Source of the DNA: Amblyornis subalaris
Taxonomy: Eukaryota > Chordata > Aves > Passeriformes > Ptilonorhynchidae
Direction: 5' to 3'
DNA: 64,000 bases
Assembly (NCBI GenBank): GCA_018881555.1
Contig: JACAXG010000122.1
Coordinates: 2,515,955-2,579,954 of the forward strand
Shown: positions 14,802 through 26,335 of the stretch, piece after piece
Position numbering within the stretch: position 1 is the stretch's first letter
Layout of the letters: every line of letters begins with the position of its first letter
The notes under the pieces: model-generated
Database searches by the model: none
Seen by the model: the letters and a program-made list of their open reading frames with translations, nothing else
What the model was told of the DNA's origin: nothing
Program-made: the position numbers and the translations under genes

Positions 14802-14962
14802 TACCATTATGTTTTGTTTCAATTCTTATCTTGTTCTTCTCTCAACCCACGAGGTTTATTTTTTCTTTCCAGTTCTCCTTACCAGATGGGGGGAATTTAG
14901 GAGGAGTGAGTGAGTGAGCAACTGCATGATACTTGGTTGCTAGTTGGGGATAAACTATGACA
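14441..14962 (+). mobile_element. ERVL-type LTR (5' LTR remnant)
   Basis: The segment matches, from memory of its layout, a very common avian ERVL LTR. It has a CAGTGTCTCATGCTCTAC block, a CCAGTATATAAACTGGGAGG promoter, a T-rich U5 containing an ATT microsatellite, CTCAACCCACGAG, and the terminal GGATAAACTATGACA. A primer-site-like sequence follows 8 bases later, so this is the left LTR of an element whose body is mostly lost. The exact left edge is uncertain by about 15 bases. Confidence 0.7.
14766..14801. repeat. (ATT)n microsatellite inside the LTR
   Basis: About eleven ATT units occur at the position where this LTR type normally carries a T-rich or ATT-rich run. Confidence 0.9.
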
Positions 14963-14970
14963 GTCCTTTT

Positions 14971-14988
14971 TGGCATCTAACATGGGGT
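14971..14988 (+). promoter_or_regulatory. Decayed tRNA-Lys(CUU)-type primer binding site
   Basis: TGGCATCTAACATGGGGT follows the LTR end. It differs from the intact site of provirus A (25972-25989) at five positions, all C-to-T or G-to-A changes, as expected for CpG and cytosine decay. About 250 bases of leader follow before a CR1 begins. Confidence 0.6.
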
Positions 14989-15244
14989 TTGAAGGGTTGA
15001 GATAATGACAGATCAGACCATAGTGTGTTAAAATAGATTTTTATAAGCACTTGTTGTATTAGTTTAATAGGCTCTGGTCATCATTCTATTTCATTTGCTG
15101 TCAGTGGTTTTGTGCATATGCTCAGTCACTCATTGTGCAATGCTATTCTTGCTGTTTGTGTTCCATGTTGTGATGTTTATCTTCCATAGAGTCTGGGCTA
15201 AGTTTATCATTCTTACGTTTTTTGCAGTACTGGCTTATAATGTG
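14989..15244 (+). mobile_element. Probable ERVL leader remnant
   Basis: Sequence continuing from the decayed primer site, with no open frame. It stops at the 5' edge of the following CR1. Assignment rests on adjacency only. Confidence 0.4.
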
Positions 15245-16143
15245 GAGGGGCAGAGACCTCCCCAGCAAGTTCACTGATGACACAAAGCTGGGAGGAGTTG
15301 CCAATACCCCGGAGGACTGTGCAGCCCTTCAGAAGGACCTCAACAGGTTGGAGAGGTAAGCAGAGGGGAACCTTCTGAAATTGAGCAAAGGCAAATGAAG
15401 GGTCCTGCACTTGGGGAAGAATAATTCCATGCATCAACACAGGCTGGATGTTGACCTGCTGGAAAGCAGCTCTGCAGAGATGGACCTGGGGGTTCTAGTG
15501 GACAACAAGGTCTCCATGACCCAGCCAGTTGTCCATGCCTTGTGGCCAAGCAGGCCCATTCTATCCTGTGGTGCATTAGGAAGAGCATTGCCAGTGGGTC
15601 GAGGGAGGTGATCCTCCTCCTCTACTCAGCCCTGGTGAGGCACATCCAGAGTGCTCTGTCCAGCTCTGGGCTCCTCTGTACAACAGAGACATGGAGCTCC
15701 CCGAGTGTGTCCAGCAGAGGACTGTGAAGGTGATTAAGGGACTGGAGCATCTCTCTTAGGAAAAGCTAAGAGAGTTGGGCCTATTCAACCTCAGAAAGAA
15801 GCGACTGAGAGGGGACCTCATCAATGTCTATGAGTATCTGAGGAGAGGGTGTCAAGGGGATGGATCCAGGCTCTTCTCTGTGGTGCCAGGCAATAGGCAG
15901 AAACCGATGTACATGAAGTTCCACCTGAACCTGAGGAAGAATTTCTTTACTGTGCGTGTGACTGCACAGTGGAACAGATTGCCCAAAGAGGTTGTGGAGT
16001 CTCCCTCACTGGAGATACTTAAACACCACCTGGACACAATCCTGTGCAATGTGCTCTAGAATGGTACTGCCCGAGCAGGGAGGCTGGACCAGATGATTGA
16101 ACTGGTAGTCCCTTCCAACCTGACCCATTCTGTGATTCTGTAA
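15245..16143 (+). mobile_element. CR1 LINE, 5'-truncated ORF2 tail and 3' UTR
   Basis: Translation gives the C-terminal part of CR1 reverse transcriptase and its downstream region, split over several frames. Recognisable pieces are FTDDTKLGGVANTPEDCAAL, DLLESSSAEMDLGVLVDNK, LRKKRLRGDLINVYEYL and LRKNFFTVRVTAQWNRLPKE. It ends with the CR1 3' words TCTGTGATTCTGTAA. Frameshifts and stops show a dead copy. About 0.9 kb survives of an element normally several kilobases long. Confidence 0.92.
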
Positions 16144-16292
16144 TAGGACAGACTCGGGGGTAGCGAAATTAATGTGGTCCGTTCTGTGTATTCAGCATTG
16201 CCATCTCCTCTGTATTTTGGGAGCCATCTAGTGGGAATTAGCCATAATTACACCTTCTACATCCATCTTGGGGAGGCAATTTACAGGACCAA

Positions 16293-16339
16293 TTCCTTCC
16301 TTCCTTCCTTCCTTCCTTCCTTAGTTCCTTCCTTCCTTC
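16293..16339. repeat. (TTCC)n microsatellite, left tract
   Basis: About eleven TTCC units with one TTAG interruption. The same unit resumes on the far side of the 1.17 kb LTR-like segment that follows. Confidence 0.95.
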
Positions 16340-17505
16340 TGTCAAGGGTTAGCCTGAGGGCAGACCCCAGACCTCCATGGCTTATTCTTTAGAGAAAGAA
16401 AGACGGCAGAAAACAAGGCTGCAAGCTTGAGAAATGATGAAATAGTTTATTTTACTAGCACAAAGAATAGAAAGAATAATAATAATAAAAATATTAAGGC
16501 TATACATAAAGATACATTTCCCTTCTCCCAAAAAAACCCCACCAATGTCACCTTCTACCAGACACACAAAGCTAAAACAAAACATGGGATTTTTAAGGGT
16601 CCTTCTTAATACAGAAACAAAGTCTCTCTCCCTTCTGCTACAACTCCATTCAGGCAGTAGTCCCAGCGGGAAAAAGCTTACTGCAGTGAGAAAAATCAGT
16701 CCCTCTCCCAAGAAACAGTCTATGGGGTGTTTTTTTTTTTAAGGATGAGTTATTTCCAGTCTGGATAAAGGCAACACGTCCTGCTTATCAATCTCCACAA
16801 ATGTCTCAGTATCTTCAATCTTTGCACTTCTAATGAGCTACTCCTCCTGCCCTGTGGGAAACAAACTCTCCATCCCCCCAACTATGTTCCATGGCTTATT
16901 GGAGATTAGTGAAGTTGTATTTAAAGCTCACCAAGGCTTACAAAAGATAAAAGATTTCAGCTATAGTCTGTTTCCCTCTTACTTCGGGGTGCTGCCACAT
17001 GGTCCCTCCATGTTGTGTTCTCTGCGCACTCAGGTCCTCCCTCTCTCTCTCTCCTTCTCCGCTTAGAAGAAAGGTTAGTATTTCTTAGTATATATCTTTA
17101 GAATTTTGATCTTAGGAAGTCCTCATTATCTCTCTCAGCATGCAGTCTCCGATGTGGTCTTTTCCCGCAGCATAATTAGATCTCCGTTTGAAATACACCC
17201 ACGCCTCCAGAAAATGGCGGGGTTCCTCCAGGGTCTCGGGATTGCCAATGCGGTGCTGCCATGGTCCAATGTGCATATCTACTCCTGCCACTCCTCAGGG
17301 AAGCGGCAGGGCCAGGCAGCAGCTGAGGCCCCAGGGGGCCAAAGCCCCTCAGGGGGAGCTACAGCCACTATCCCTCTCATACAGAGCTGCCTAAGATGGA
17401 GGATACCCTGCGTCACTTCCTTCTTCTTCTTCTCCAATATGCTAATTTCGCTAGGCGAATACAGCTACTCATTTGTCCAAAGTTTCATCCAATTACAACC
17501 CATGA
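16340..17505 (-). mobile_element. LTR-like segment, probably minus orientation
   Basis: The 1.17 kb segment begins with TGTCAAGGGTTAGCC and has, on the minus strand, an AATAAA-type signal near its left end (plus-strand TTTATTTT near 16445). A GC-rich, CCAAT-containing part lies toward its right end, near 17200-17380. It has no long open frame. Both edges abut TTCC-type repeat. I could not find a clean target duplication, and the right terminus (about 17495-17505) is unclear. It could instead be unrelated sequence bounded by two microsatellites. Confidence 0.35.
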
Positions 17506-18792
17506 CTCCTTCCTTCCTTCCGCCCTTCCGCCCTTCTGCCCTTCCTTCCTTCCTTCCTTCCTTCCTTCCTTCTGCCCTTCCACCGTTCCGCCCTTCTGCC
17601 CTTCCTTCCTTCCTTCTGCCCTTCCTTCCTTCCTTCTGCCCTTCCTTCCTTCCTTCCTCCCTTCCTTCTGCCCTTCCTTCCTTCTGCCCTTCCTTCTGCC
17701 CTTCCTTCCTTCTGCCCCTCCTTCCTTCTGCCCCTCCTTGCTTCTGCCCTTCCTTCCTTCCTCCTTCCTTTCTTCCACCCTTCCTTTCTTCCACCCTTCC
17801 TTCCTTCCACCCTTCCTTCCACCCTCCCTTCCTCCCTTCCTTCCTTCCTACCTTCCTTCCTTCCTTCCTTTCTTCCACCCTTCCTTCCTTCCACCCTTCC
17901 TTCCGCCCTCCCTTCCTCCCTTCCTTCCTTCCTTCCTTGCACCCTTCCTTCCTTCCTTCCTTCCTTTCTTCTGCCCTTCTGCCATTCTGCCCTTCTGCCC
18001 TTCCTTCCTTCTGCCCGCCCTTCCTTCCTTCCTTCCTTCCTTCCTTCCTTCCTTCCTTCCGCCCTTCCTTCCTTCCTTCTGCCCTTCCTTCCTTCCTTCT
18101 GCCCTTCCTTCCTTCTGCCCTTCGTTCCTTCTGCCCTTCCTTCTGCCCTCCCTTCCTCTCTTCCTCCCTTCCTTCCTTCCTTCTCCCCTTCCTTCCTTCC
18201 TTCCTTCCTTCCACCCTTCCTTCCTTCCTTCCTTCCTTCCTTCCACCCTTCCTTCCACCCTTCCTTCCACCCTTCCTTCCTTCCACCCTTCCTTCCTTCC
18301 GCCCTTCCTTCCGCCCTTCCTTCTGCCCTTCCTTCCTTCTGCCCTTCCTTCCTTCTGCCCTTCCTTCTGCCCTCCCTTCCTCCCTTCCTCCCTTCCTTCC
18401 TTCCTTCTCCCCTTCCTTCCTTCCTTCCTTCCTTCCACCCTTCCTTCCTTCCTTCCTTCCACCCTTCCTTCCACCCTTCCTTCCACCCTTCCTTCCTTCC
18501 ACCCTTCCTTCCTTCCGCCCTTCCTTCCTTCCACCCTTCCTTCCTTCCGCACTNCCCTTCCTTCCTTCCACCCTTCCTTCCTTCCGCCCTTCCTTCCTTC
18601 CACCCTTCCTTCCTTCCGCACTTCCTTCCGCCCTTCCTTCTGCCCTTCCTTCCTTTCCCCTTCCTTCCGCCCTTCCTTCTTTCCGTCCTTCCTTCCTTCT
18701 GTCCTTCTGCCCTTCCACCCTTCCCCCCTCCTGCCCACCCCCCTCCCCTCCCTCCTCTCCCCTTCCGCACTTCCGCACTTCCTTCTCTCCTT
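17506..18792. repeat. 1.3 kb polypyrimidine CCTT/CTGCCC satellite
   Basis: The plus strand is almost pure pyrimidine, built from CCTT runs interrupted by CTGCCC, CCGCCC and CCACCC variants. A higher-order repeat is visible: the block beginning TTCTGCCCTCCC at 18141 recurs at 18365, a period of about 224 bases. One ambiguous base (N) lies at 18544. All frames on both strands are open for hundreds of codons because the unit lacks stops. These frames (Pro/Ser/Phe/Leu-rich on plus, Gly/Arg/Lys/Glu-rich on minus) are not genes. Confidence 0.97.
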
Positions 18793-18980
18793 GAGGCCAC
18801 TCAAACCTCAGCTAATTCAATCCCTGCAATAAGCAGTGCAGCTACTCAAATTCCAGTGACAGGCATTGGGGCTACTCAAATCCCAGTGGCAAATACTACA
18901 GACACTGATACTTCAATAACGGGAAGTGCAGATGAACCAGAAACTATACATTACAAGCCATTTCATAACTTTTTTTTTTT
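18793..18980 (+). other. Short open stretch with repeated ATQIPV motif
   Basis: Immediately after the satellite one frame stays open for about 60 codons. It reads as a Thr/Ala/Pro-rich segment in which ATQ plus a short hydrophobic motif recurs three times, ending in an HYKPFHN-type run before a T tract. The low complexity resembles a retroviral gag linker, but I cannot name a family. It may be the remnant of the element that carries the flanking LTR-like segment. Confidence 0.25.
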
Positions 18981-19792
18981 AGTTTTGCCTTTACATTCAG
19001 TATTTTAAGAGTTTTAAAAGCAGAGATTGTCTTGCAGATGACCAAGCAGTGTGTTCCTGTGAGGGAGAAAAGTTAATTGAAGAGGAATCTTAGGCAAAAT
19101 TGTCTTTGACTGGAAGGTCTCCCTTCAGCCCTTTCAAGAGACGGAGAAGTCAGAGCCATTCTTAGCACATTTCTCCCTGGACTTGGAAAATTGCAGTCAA
19201 CTGGCCAAGGAAACTCTGGGAAATTCTATCACCAATAGGTTGGTTATAGTTTAGTTAGGTGTGTAGAGTCAGACAGAAAGGGCAGATTGGGCAAGAAAAT
19301 GGCATTGTTTAGAATGGGAAATAATTGTCTTAGTAGAGTTATAAATAAGCACTTTCAGGATGACTTCTAGCAAAAGAAAATTCTTGCTTTCACTGCATAT
19401 GCTGAACTGTAATAAAATGTCTTGCTAATCAAAGTTGAGTCCACATTAGGCTATTCTGTGTGGCACAGCCTTTTCTGAGGCATATGGGGGTTGGGATTTG
19501 GTGGGGTTTCTGCTCTCACACTTACATTTCCCTTTGCTAGTCCCACATATGATCCTGGCCAGCAAGGACAGTCCACAGAACTTGATGAGAACCTCTAGGT
19601 CAAAGTTTGAGAAGTCCTTTTGAAGAAGTATCACCATCAGAACAAGAAGGAAAGAAACAACCTTCTCCCCATTGTCCACTCATTTGCCGGTGTGGGCAAG
19701 AAGCCAGGCAGACCTCAACAAACCTGGTCAGGGTTACTGCAGGGTGTGACACCAAGAGAGGGTTTTGGGCACCAGCTGAAATTTTCTGCAGG
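18981..19792. other. Unannotated stretch
   Basis: No gene or recognised repeat. Confidence 0.5.
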
Positions 19793-20128
19793 GTTACAGA
19801 ATTGGTTGGAAGGTTGGAAGGTTGGAAAAGACCTTTAAGATCATTGTGTCTGACCAAAGACTGCCATGTCCACCACTAACCCATGTTCCGAAGCACCACA
19901 TCTTCACGTCTTTTGAATATCTCCGGGAATGGTGACTCCACCACTTCCCTGGGCGGCCTGTTCCAATGGTTGGCAACTCTTTCATTGAATAAACCGTTCA
20001 AAATCCCCAATCTAAACCTCTCTTGGTGCATCTTGAGGCTGTTCACTCTTGTCCTGTTGCTTGTTACCTGACAGAAGAGACTGACCCCACTTGGCTACAG
20101 CCTCCTTTCATGCAACTGAAGAAAGCAA
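19793..20128 (-). mobile_element. CR1 LINE fragment, minus strand
   Basis: Read on the minus strand this is CR1 ORF2 tail and 3' UTR. The plus strand begins ACAGAATTGGTTGGAAGG (complement of the CR1 3' end). It continues through the complements of the small-cluster, GGAATGGTGACTCCACCACTT and GGCGGCCTGTTCCAATG words typical of this LINE. It is 5'-truncated, with a short GGAAGGTT duplication at its left edge. Confidence 0.88.
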
Positions 20129-22914
20129 TAAGGTCTCCTTTGTTATGGCACTGGAGACCATAGGTTTGTGGGTTTTCATGCTTTACTCTTCCTTTGCATG
20201 TTTTCAGTGTGTGGTCTGAGGTAAGAAACTATTTACCTGTCTCTCCCACCTTGTAGGGCATCTATTGTGACCATGCCCACGCTACCAACCCCAGGCCCAG
20301 GCCTTGTTGCTGCTGTCCTCTGCCATGCATCAGGAGCCAGGTGCACTGCAGAGCCACACAGTCCACTGCCAAGTTATCCATTAGCTCACACAGCTCCTCA
20401 CCAATTTGGACAACAGAAACTGCTACAAAGCCATCACACATTGCACCGCTGCTCTGTGGAAATGAGAGAGGGAGGCAGAACCAACCAATGTGGAGCTGGG
20501 TGGCGGGGAGCGAGGCCAGCGGATGGACTGCCAAGAGGAACCTTTGGCACCAGAGGAGGATTTGACCCAGGCTTTGGCATGAGGCAAAGTTTTCTGCAGT
20601 GTTTTTGTCCCATTAGACTTGTCCTGGCAAAGGAGAAACATCTGAATTGCTCCTTGCCTGTGTTTCTGAGTTTCTTTCTCCTATGACTCAAATACTCATC
20701 CTTCTCCCACTGCCGCAGAAGCTAAAAAAATGGGGTGAGCTCTGACACCAGCAAAGTGGATTTAAGCAAGGTGAGCCACTTGTAGCTTTCTTATGCCTTT
20801 AGGAACAGATTTGTTCTTGCAAACTCATCTGTAGAGTGTGCTATAGAATGCTGTGGGCTTCGCCTTCAGGGTAATTGCCTGAAAATCTCTTGTCCTGTCC
20901 AGATAGAGCAGCACTTCATGAAGAAAATGCCCACCAGGGGCTGATGGATTCAATATGCTCGTAGGAAAGCTGGATTTCCTTTGCCAGCCCATCATGATGT
21001 TTGTCTGCCCGACTCTAGCAGTTCTCCTCTTGAACATGATGGAAATTTCCATCCAAACAAGGTCTGAATGAGAGAATGAAGATTTAATTTCAAACAGAAA
21101 AAGACAACAAAACAACATCAAATTGCATGTGTCAGTTCAGCATTCCAAGGGAACATGGCCAGTGGATGCATGCACACATTTCTCCCACACACAGCTCCTC
21201 GCCTTCATTTCTCCCTTCCCTGCTGTATCTTTTAAACCCCCTGGCCAATTTTGATGAAAGTTGGCCTCAAAATTAAATGTGTGCTTGGTTTTGATAAGCA
21301 ATTAAAATTCACTGCAGAAGTCAGTGAGCTTACGTCTCCTCTCTTGGGCTGGGAGCTCTCAGGTATTTGTGTGGTTGCTCCTTGTTTAGTATTGATAGTA
21401 TGTGTGGTTTTCACGCTCTCTCTTGTGAGTCTTAAATGACCAAGCAGGGTTTAAGGTGGCTTTGAAACAGACATTTGTGTTTTAAGTTGACAACACTGGA
21501 ATTGAATGTTCACTGAAATTTTGACTCACACAAAGACCTGGACCTAAATCTGTTAACTTGCACTAAGTCATAACAGAATCAATCAGAAAAGATCTTAATA
21601 TAAGCTGTGTTACAAGCCAAAATGAGTGATACATTTTATAGCAACTAATGTAGTTTGACATACTGAAGCTAATGTGGAAATTAGTCAGTATGTGGTGAAG
21701 AGGCAAAGGTATTGTAATACTAAAATTGGGTTTTGCAGCCTGACTAGTGGAGCCTTTCAGGCTCCTTTAGATGCTCAGTTCAATTTAGCTTCAAATACAC
21801 CTTTCTAGAATACTTAATTTGGTGGTAGAATTAAACTTGTTAAAAACCCCCTACTTACCCATTTTGGAGAAAAATCACATTATTTGAATTTGCCATGTCT
21901 TGTACGTATTATGCATTATCTGAAAAATGTTTTGAGGAGAAAAACACATTTACTGTTTATTATTTCTTTCAGTTTTCATGAGGAAGTCTGGTGTGGTTTT
22001 GTTTTTGTTTCGTTTTGTTACTGTAGGCTCCAGACCTATTATTTGCAGTCTAAATGAGTATGTGTTTCACGACTTAGAAGAATCTACATGGTAGAATGAA
22101 GTGTAATGGTTTAAAACTAATCATATTTGGCCTATTACTTGTGTTCCTCATAAACCCACTTTCAATTGGCTGTTTTTGCATGCTGGAGTATTAAGTATAG
22201 TAAGTTCATCTAGGTAATGCTGTACCACCAATCTTGCCAGATGCAGAAGCTAGAAAGAATCTGGCGTTTTGAGTAAGCTTTTCAGGTCCTGGCCTTTCAC
22301 AGCAGGAGATACAGGATTTTCCCAGTATCTGCTTGGAGCAGACATAGTAGATATGGGACCATTTGCAGGGACACCCATGTGAGGGAATATTCAAGTTTTC
22401 CTATCAGCATTATCATTGCATAGGTCAGGCTGCAGTGGGCAGGCATTCAACTGGCTGCTCAAACAGCTGCTTATGGTAACTGTTATAAATAAAAATCATG
22501 AGTTGGCTTTCGCATGTTAATTATTCAGTGATTAGAAAATTGATTAAGGTTCATGAAGTTAACTGTTTGTTAATTTATAAGTTGTCCACTTAAGAAATTG
22601 TTACCACTGTTTTTATAAAGTTTGATTATTGGAATTTATAATTAAAAACCTGTTTATGAAGTTTTTTTAAAACAAATTAATGGAGCTATTGTTAAGAATG
22701 TGAGTTGAAAACCAGTTTTTTTAAGTTTGCTGTTGAGAATGAGTGTTCAAATAGCTTTATACAGTTTTATGAAGATCAATTGTTAAAACTATGTTGATGC
22801 AAAAGTTGAGTACTATTTCATGAGGTTTTTTTGTACTGTTTAGCTAATTTTATAAGTTTTCTTTGTATTGTAAAGTTCAGTGAATCCCTTGAGACTGGAT
22901 CCTAAACTTAAATA
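20129..22914. other. Unannotated stretch
   Basis: No gene, RNA or recognised repeat. 22450-22900 is AT-rich and may include U3 sequence of the LTR that follows. Confidence 0.5.
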
Positions 22915-23420
22915 TTAAGGGACATCAAAACTCCCCGGTGTGGCTCCTGGGCTATTTTTAGGAAGAGACCATTGGCTTGCAGCTTGGCATTCTGCCAGCC
23001 TGAATTTCAATGAGGACTGTTTCCCACTGTTTACCCGATGACATCAGCCCGAAGACTACTCCCTGGCAGCAGAACAGCTATTGGTGGAAGAAGGGAATAA
23101 CATCATCACCTCTCACCAATCATTGCAAGCCAAGCGGGCTGGACTGTAGGCGGTCCTGGGCGGTCCTGGGAGGAGCCAATGGAGTATAAAAGTGCCTGCA
23201 CAGCGGGGAGAGTGGTCCTTTACCCTCAGAATAGCTGTTGGTAAAAGCCCAGGTTACTGGCCTCTAGCTCTGCAAAGAGACTTTAATAAAGACTTTGTTT
23301 TAGATTAGCTAAAGCAAGCCCAGTGCAGCAAGGATTTTGCCGTGGGCATTACGCCAAGCCAGCATCTTGGAGTCTCTGATCCCTGCACCCGATCTTCTTA
23401 TTTTATTTTGGTACTTTAAT
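22915..23420 (+). mobile_element. Solo LTR-like promoter unit
   Basis: CCAAT (23176-23180), TATAAA (23185-23190) and AATAAA (23285-23290) occur in order with about 95 bases between TATA and polyA signal, the spacing of a retroviral U3-R-U5 unit. A GGCGGTCCTGG direct repeat precedes the CCAAT box. The ends and a target duplication were not located, so the borders are approximate. Confidence 0.45.
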
Positions 23421-23835
23421 CTTAAAATTTTTTTTTTAAGGTTGTTGCTTGGATTTTTTCTTTTCAAAATTGCTTTTTTAATAAATTACCTTTTTGTTAC
23501 TTACAATTAAGAGTTGTGCTTTTGACAGTAACCCTGAGGGAAGAAGCCATGGGAGGGATAGAAACATTGTGCGGGTAACATCAGCAAGCACCAGGCTATA
23601 GTGGCTTGATGCTGTCTGGATGCCAGGCACCCATCAAAGCCACTCTATCACTTCCCTCTGCAGTTGGACAGAAGAGAGAAAGTATAATGAAGAGTTCATG
23701 AGTTAAGGACCAGAAGAAATCAGTCATCAAATACCATCATGGGCAAATCAGTCTTGAATTAAAAATATTAATTAAATTAATTGCCAACAAAATCAGAGCA
23801 GGATAATGAGAAGTAAAATAAGACCCTAAAAAAAC
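23421..23835. other. Unannotated stretch
   Basis: T-rich then mixed sequence with no recognised feature. Confidence 0.45.
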
Positions 23836-24385
23836 ACCTTCTTCCCACCCTTCCCTCCTTCCCAGCTCTACCTCCTCCTCCACCAGTGCAAGGAGACAGG
23901 GAATAGAGGTTATGGTCAGTTCATCACGTGTTGTTTCTCCCACTACTTGGGGAGAGGAGTCCTTCTCCTGCTCCAGTGTGGGGTCCCTCCCATGGGAGAC
24001 CGTTGTCTGTGAACTTCTCCAATGTGAGTCCAACCCATGGGCAACAGCTCCCTGCAAACTGCTGCAGCATGGGTCACTCTTCCACAGGGTGCAGTCCTAC
24101 AAGAACACACTGCTCCAATGGGGGCCCTCTCTCCACAGGCCTCCCATGGGGTCACAGCCTTCTCTCAGGCATCCACTTGCTCTGGCATGCATCTTCTCCA
24201 CAGGCTGCGGGTGGATTTCTGCATCCGCCGTGGACCTCCATGGGCTGCAGGGGCACAGCTGCTACACCATGGTCTTCACCATGGGCTGCAGGGGAATCTC
24301 AGATCTGGCACTAGGAGTACCTTCTCCTCCTCCTTCTCAACTGATCTGGGTGTCTGCAGAGTTATTCCACTCACATGTTCTCGCT
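23836..24385. mobile_element. Avian ERVL-type interspersed repeat, internal fragment
   Basis: The segment is a string of diverged units with words such as CTGCTCCAGTGTGGGGTCCCTCC, CATGGGCTGCAGGGG and CATGGTCTTCACCATGGGCTG. This layout is familiar from a very abundant bird repeat of endogenous retroviral origin. The overlapping open frames come from the repeat and are not host genes. Which strand is sense was not determined. Confidence 0.45.
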
Positions 24386-25208
24386 CTGCTTTTCTCTGGT
24401 GACAATTACAACTGCACAGTAACTTTTTTTTCTTCTTAAATATGTTATCACAGAGGCATTACTACCATCTCTAATTTGCCCAGCCTTGACCAGTTGTGGC
24501 AGGACCTCTACCCCTGACACAGGAGAAGCTTATCTGCTGTTTGTTTGCTGAAGCATAAATCAGGGTATCTCCTCCTAATGCCTCAGTGACAGTGAGCCAC
24601 TTGGGTGCCACAGGATTTAATGCCTTCAGCTGACAGTAAACATCTTGCCGTGGGAGCAGATGTGGAAAGATAAGCTGCAATTTCTGAATGACAGACACTG
24701 CACTTTACAAACTAGAAAAGCTACACCATAACTTTCACAAAGCAGAAATCTTCTGCACATCCCCGGAAGTGCATAGGGGGGTTTCTCCTCAAGATTCAGG
24801 ATGCTGATCTTGAGTTTCTACTCTCTCGAGTGTTGAGTGAAAGGACTCTTTGTACACCATCATTATTCGTTCGTAAGTTACACTGGCTCCTACTCTGTAC
24901 TATTTCTTTGCTAGCTGTAATATAGGTACCTTTATGTTGTGCACTGTTTATGTAATCTACTGGTAGTTCTTTTATTTAATCCTGTGTAGTAAGTAGTCTG
25001 TTTAAAGTCTTTTGTCTGTTACCTTGTGTCTACTCAGTAAATAACTCATTTTATAATATACCTAATCAGCCATTCTTAAGAACTTGCGAGCAAGAAAAAT
25101 TTTGGGGTGCAGATGGCCTCAATAGAGCTACTGCCAGAAATCTGATTTAAAGCAGGCTCTGTCTAAAGCTCTCACTCCATTCATAACACCGACAGCACAT
25201 CCATCTTT
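24386..25208. other. Unannotated stretch left of provirus A
   Basis: No gene recognised. Its last bases form the original target context of provirus A. Confidence 0.5.
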
Positions 25209-25262
25209 GGAGCTGCCTGCTGGACATGGTGGAAGCTTTCAGCAGCTTCTCACACAAGCCAC
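25209..25262. repeat. 54-bp direct repeat flanking provirus A, left copy
   Basis: The 54 bases directly before the 5' LTR of A are identical to 42554-42607, directly after its 3' LTR. A retroviral target duplication is normally 4-6 bases, so this is far too long for ordinary integrase action. Confidence 0.95.
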
Positions 25263-25969
25263 TGTGGTGGTGGCCCAGCCTACCTTTAGAATGAAGATAA
25301 ATGAAGGCATCCAGTGGGTGGATTTCCCTGCCCAGGACAGTGGGTCCGAGGGCGGGTCGGAGGGCGGTGCCATGGGTGGCACTGAAGCCTAGGCCACAGC
25401 CCCCTGGGTGTCTGCTGGGATAATGAGCTCCTCCCCAGTTCTAGAAAGTTGTGTGTTACTCAGTTGTTGATTGGTTTTCCCCTTTATGTTTATGTATTTG
25501 CTCAATTGCTTATGTGATTAAGTTCTGGAAAGTTCGGTTCTACTGTGTTCCCCATTGGTTTGTTCAAGTTTGTCCCTCCTTACCGGGTACCTAATTGGAC
25601 ATCTGTCACCCTACGTCATCTCCCTATTGGTTATTTTCCCTGTACCTCCCTTCTTCACCCCCAGTATGAGTTGTTGTAATCCCTTGCCCAACGCTCTTTG
25701 TAGCACCCCCTTCAGCCTCCCTGTTCTTCCGGCCCTGGGTCGGGGAATAAAGTCTGGACTGTTGCTACATTGAGTCCCTCTGTCTCCTTTGCTCCCGCCA
25801 GTCACTACATTGTTATAGGTTGCTGCCAGCTCCTCGCAGGAGTCACAGAGCAGACTTCTCTCTAACGTGAGAGCTTCCACCTGGCTACAAAGCAGCTGAA
25901 AGTCCTTCCAAACAGGGCACTCACTGCAAGTTGCCTGCTTGGCCTCTGGGCGGCCAGCGGCCAGCGACA
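25263..25969 (+). mobile_element. Provirus A 5' LTR
   Basis: 707 bases, starting TGTGGTGG and ending GACA two bases before the primer site. AATAAA lies at 25746-25751. The TATA position is degenerate (TATGAG, 25665-25670), whereas the 3' LTR keeps TATAAG. The first 130 bases also encode the C-terminal tail of Env in the 3' copy. Confidence 0.95.
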
Positions 25970-25971
25970 AG

Positions 25972-25989
25972 TGGCGCCCAACGTGGGGC
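25972..25989 (+). promoter_or_regulatory. Primer binding site, tRNA-Lys(CUU)
   Basis: TGGCGCCCAACGTGGGGC is the complement of the 3' end of vertebrate tRNA-Lys(CUU), as used by betaretrovirus-like ERVs. It lies two bases after the LTR. Confidence 0.93.
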
Positions 25990-26335
25990 CCTCTAGCCAG
26001 TGGGCAGAGTGTCAATTGGAGTGACCTGGTCAGAGTGGCGGATCGGATTTTCCTCTTCACGTTGGATTGCTACCACCCCTGGTAGTAGCACACTGTTTTG
26101 TGCACAGTGGTGCTCCCAGGGGATAGCCGGCAACCCTCGAAGGAACCCCGAGGATCAGCTCAGAGGCAGGGGACCTGCTCTGAGGTTTTCATTTCCTTGG
26201 ACCTTCTGTGGATTTTCTGTGGTGAGTGTAGTGACTATTGGGTCCAGGGGACAATTATATTTAATTTTTCCCTTTTGCCTCAGTGTGGGGTGGAGTTTTG
26301 GGTGTGTGGTTTTGTGTTAACGGTTTTTAAAAGAG
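25990..26335 (+). promoter_or_regulatory. Provirus A leader with splice donor
   Basis: 346 bases of untranslated leader. A good donor, TGTGG|TGAGTG-like with GT at 26222-26223, would serve to make spliced env RNA. Confidence 0.6.

Noticed and set aside
17106..18832. Very long open frames (562, 478, 437, 435 and 318 codons) on both strands
   Set aside because: They arise from the CCTT-type satellite, whose unit lacks stop codons in all frames; composition is pure repeat.
25207..25392. Small open frame over the left edge of provirus A
   Set aside because: It is the LTR-encoded tail of Env seen out of context in the 5' LTR, plus host flank; not a separate gene.
25972..25989. Possible tRNA gene fragment
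   Set aside because: Only the 18-base primer site is complementary to tRNA-Lys; there is no cloverleaf in the flanks.
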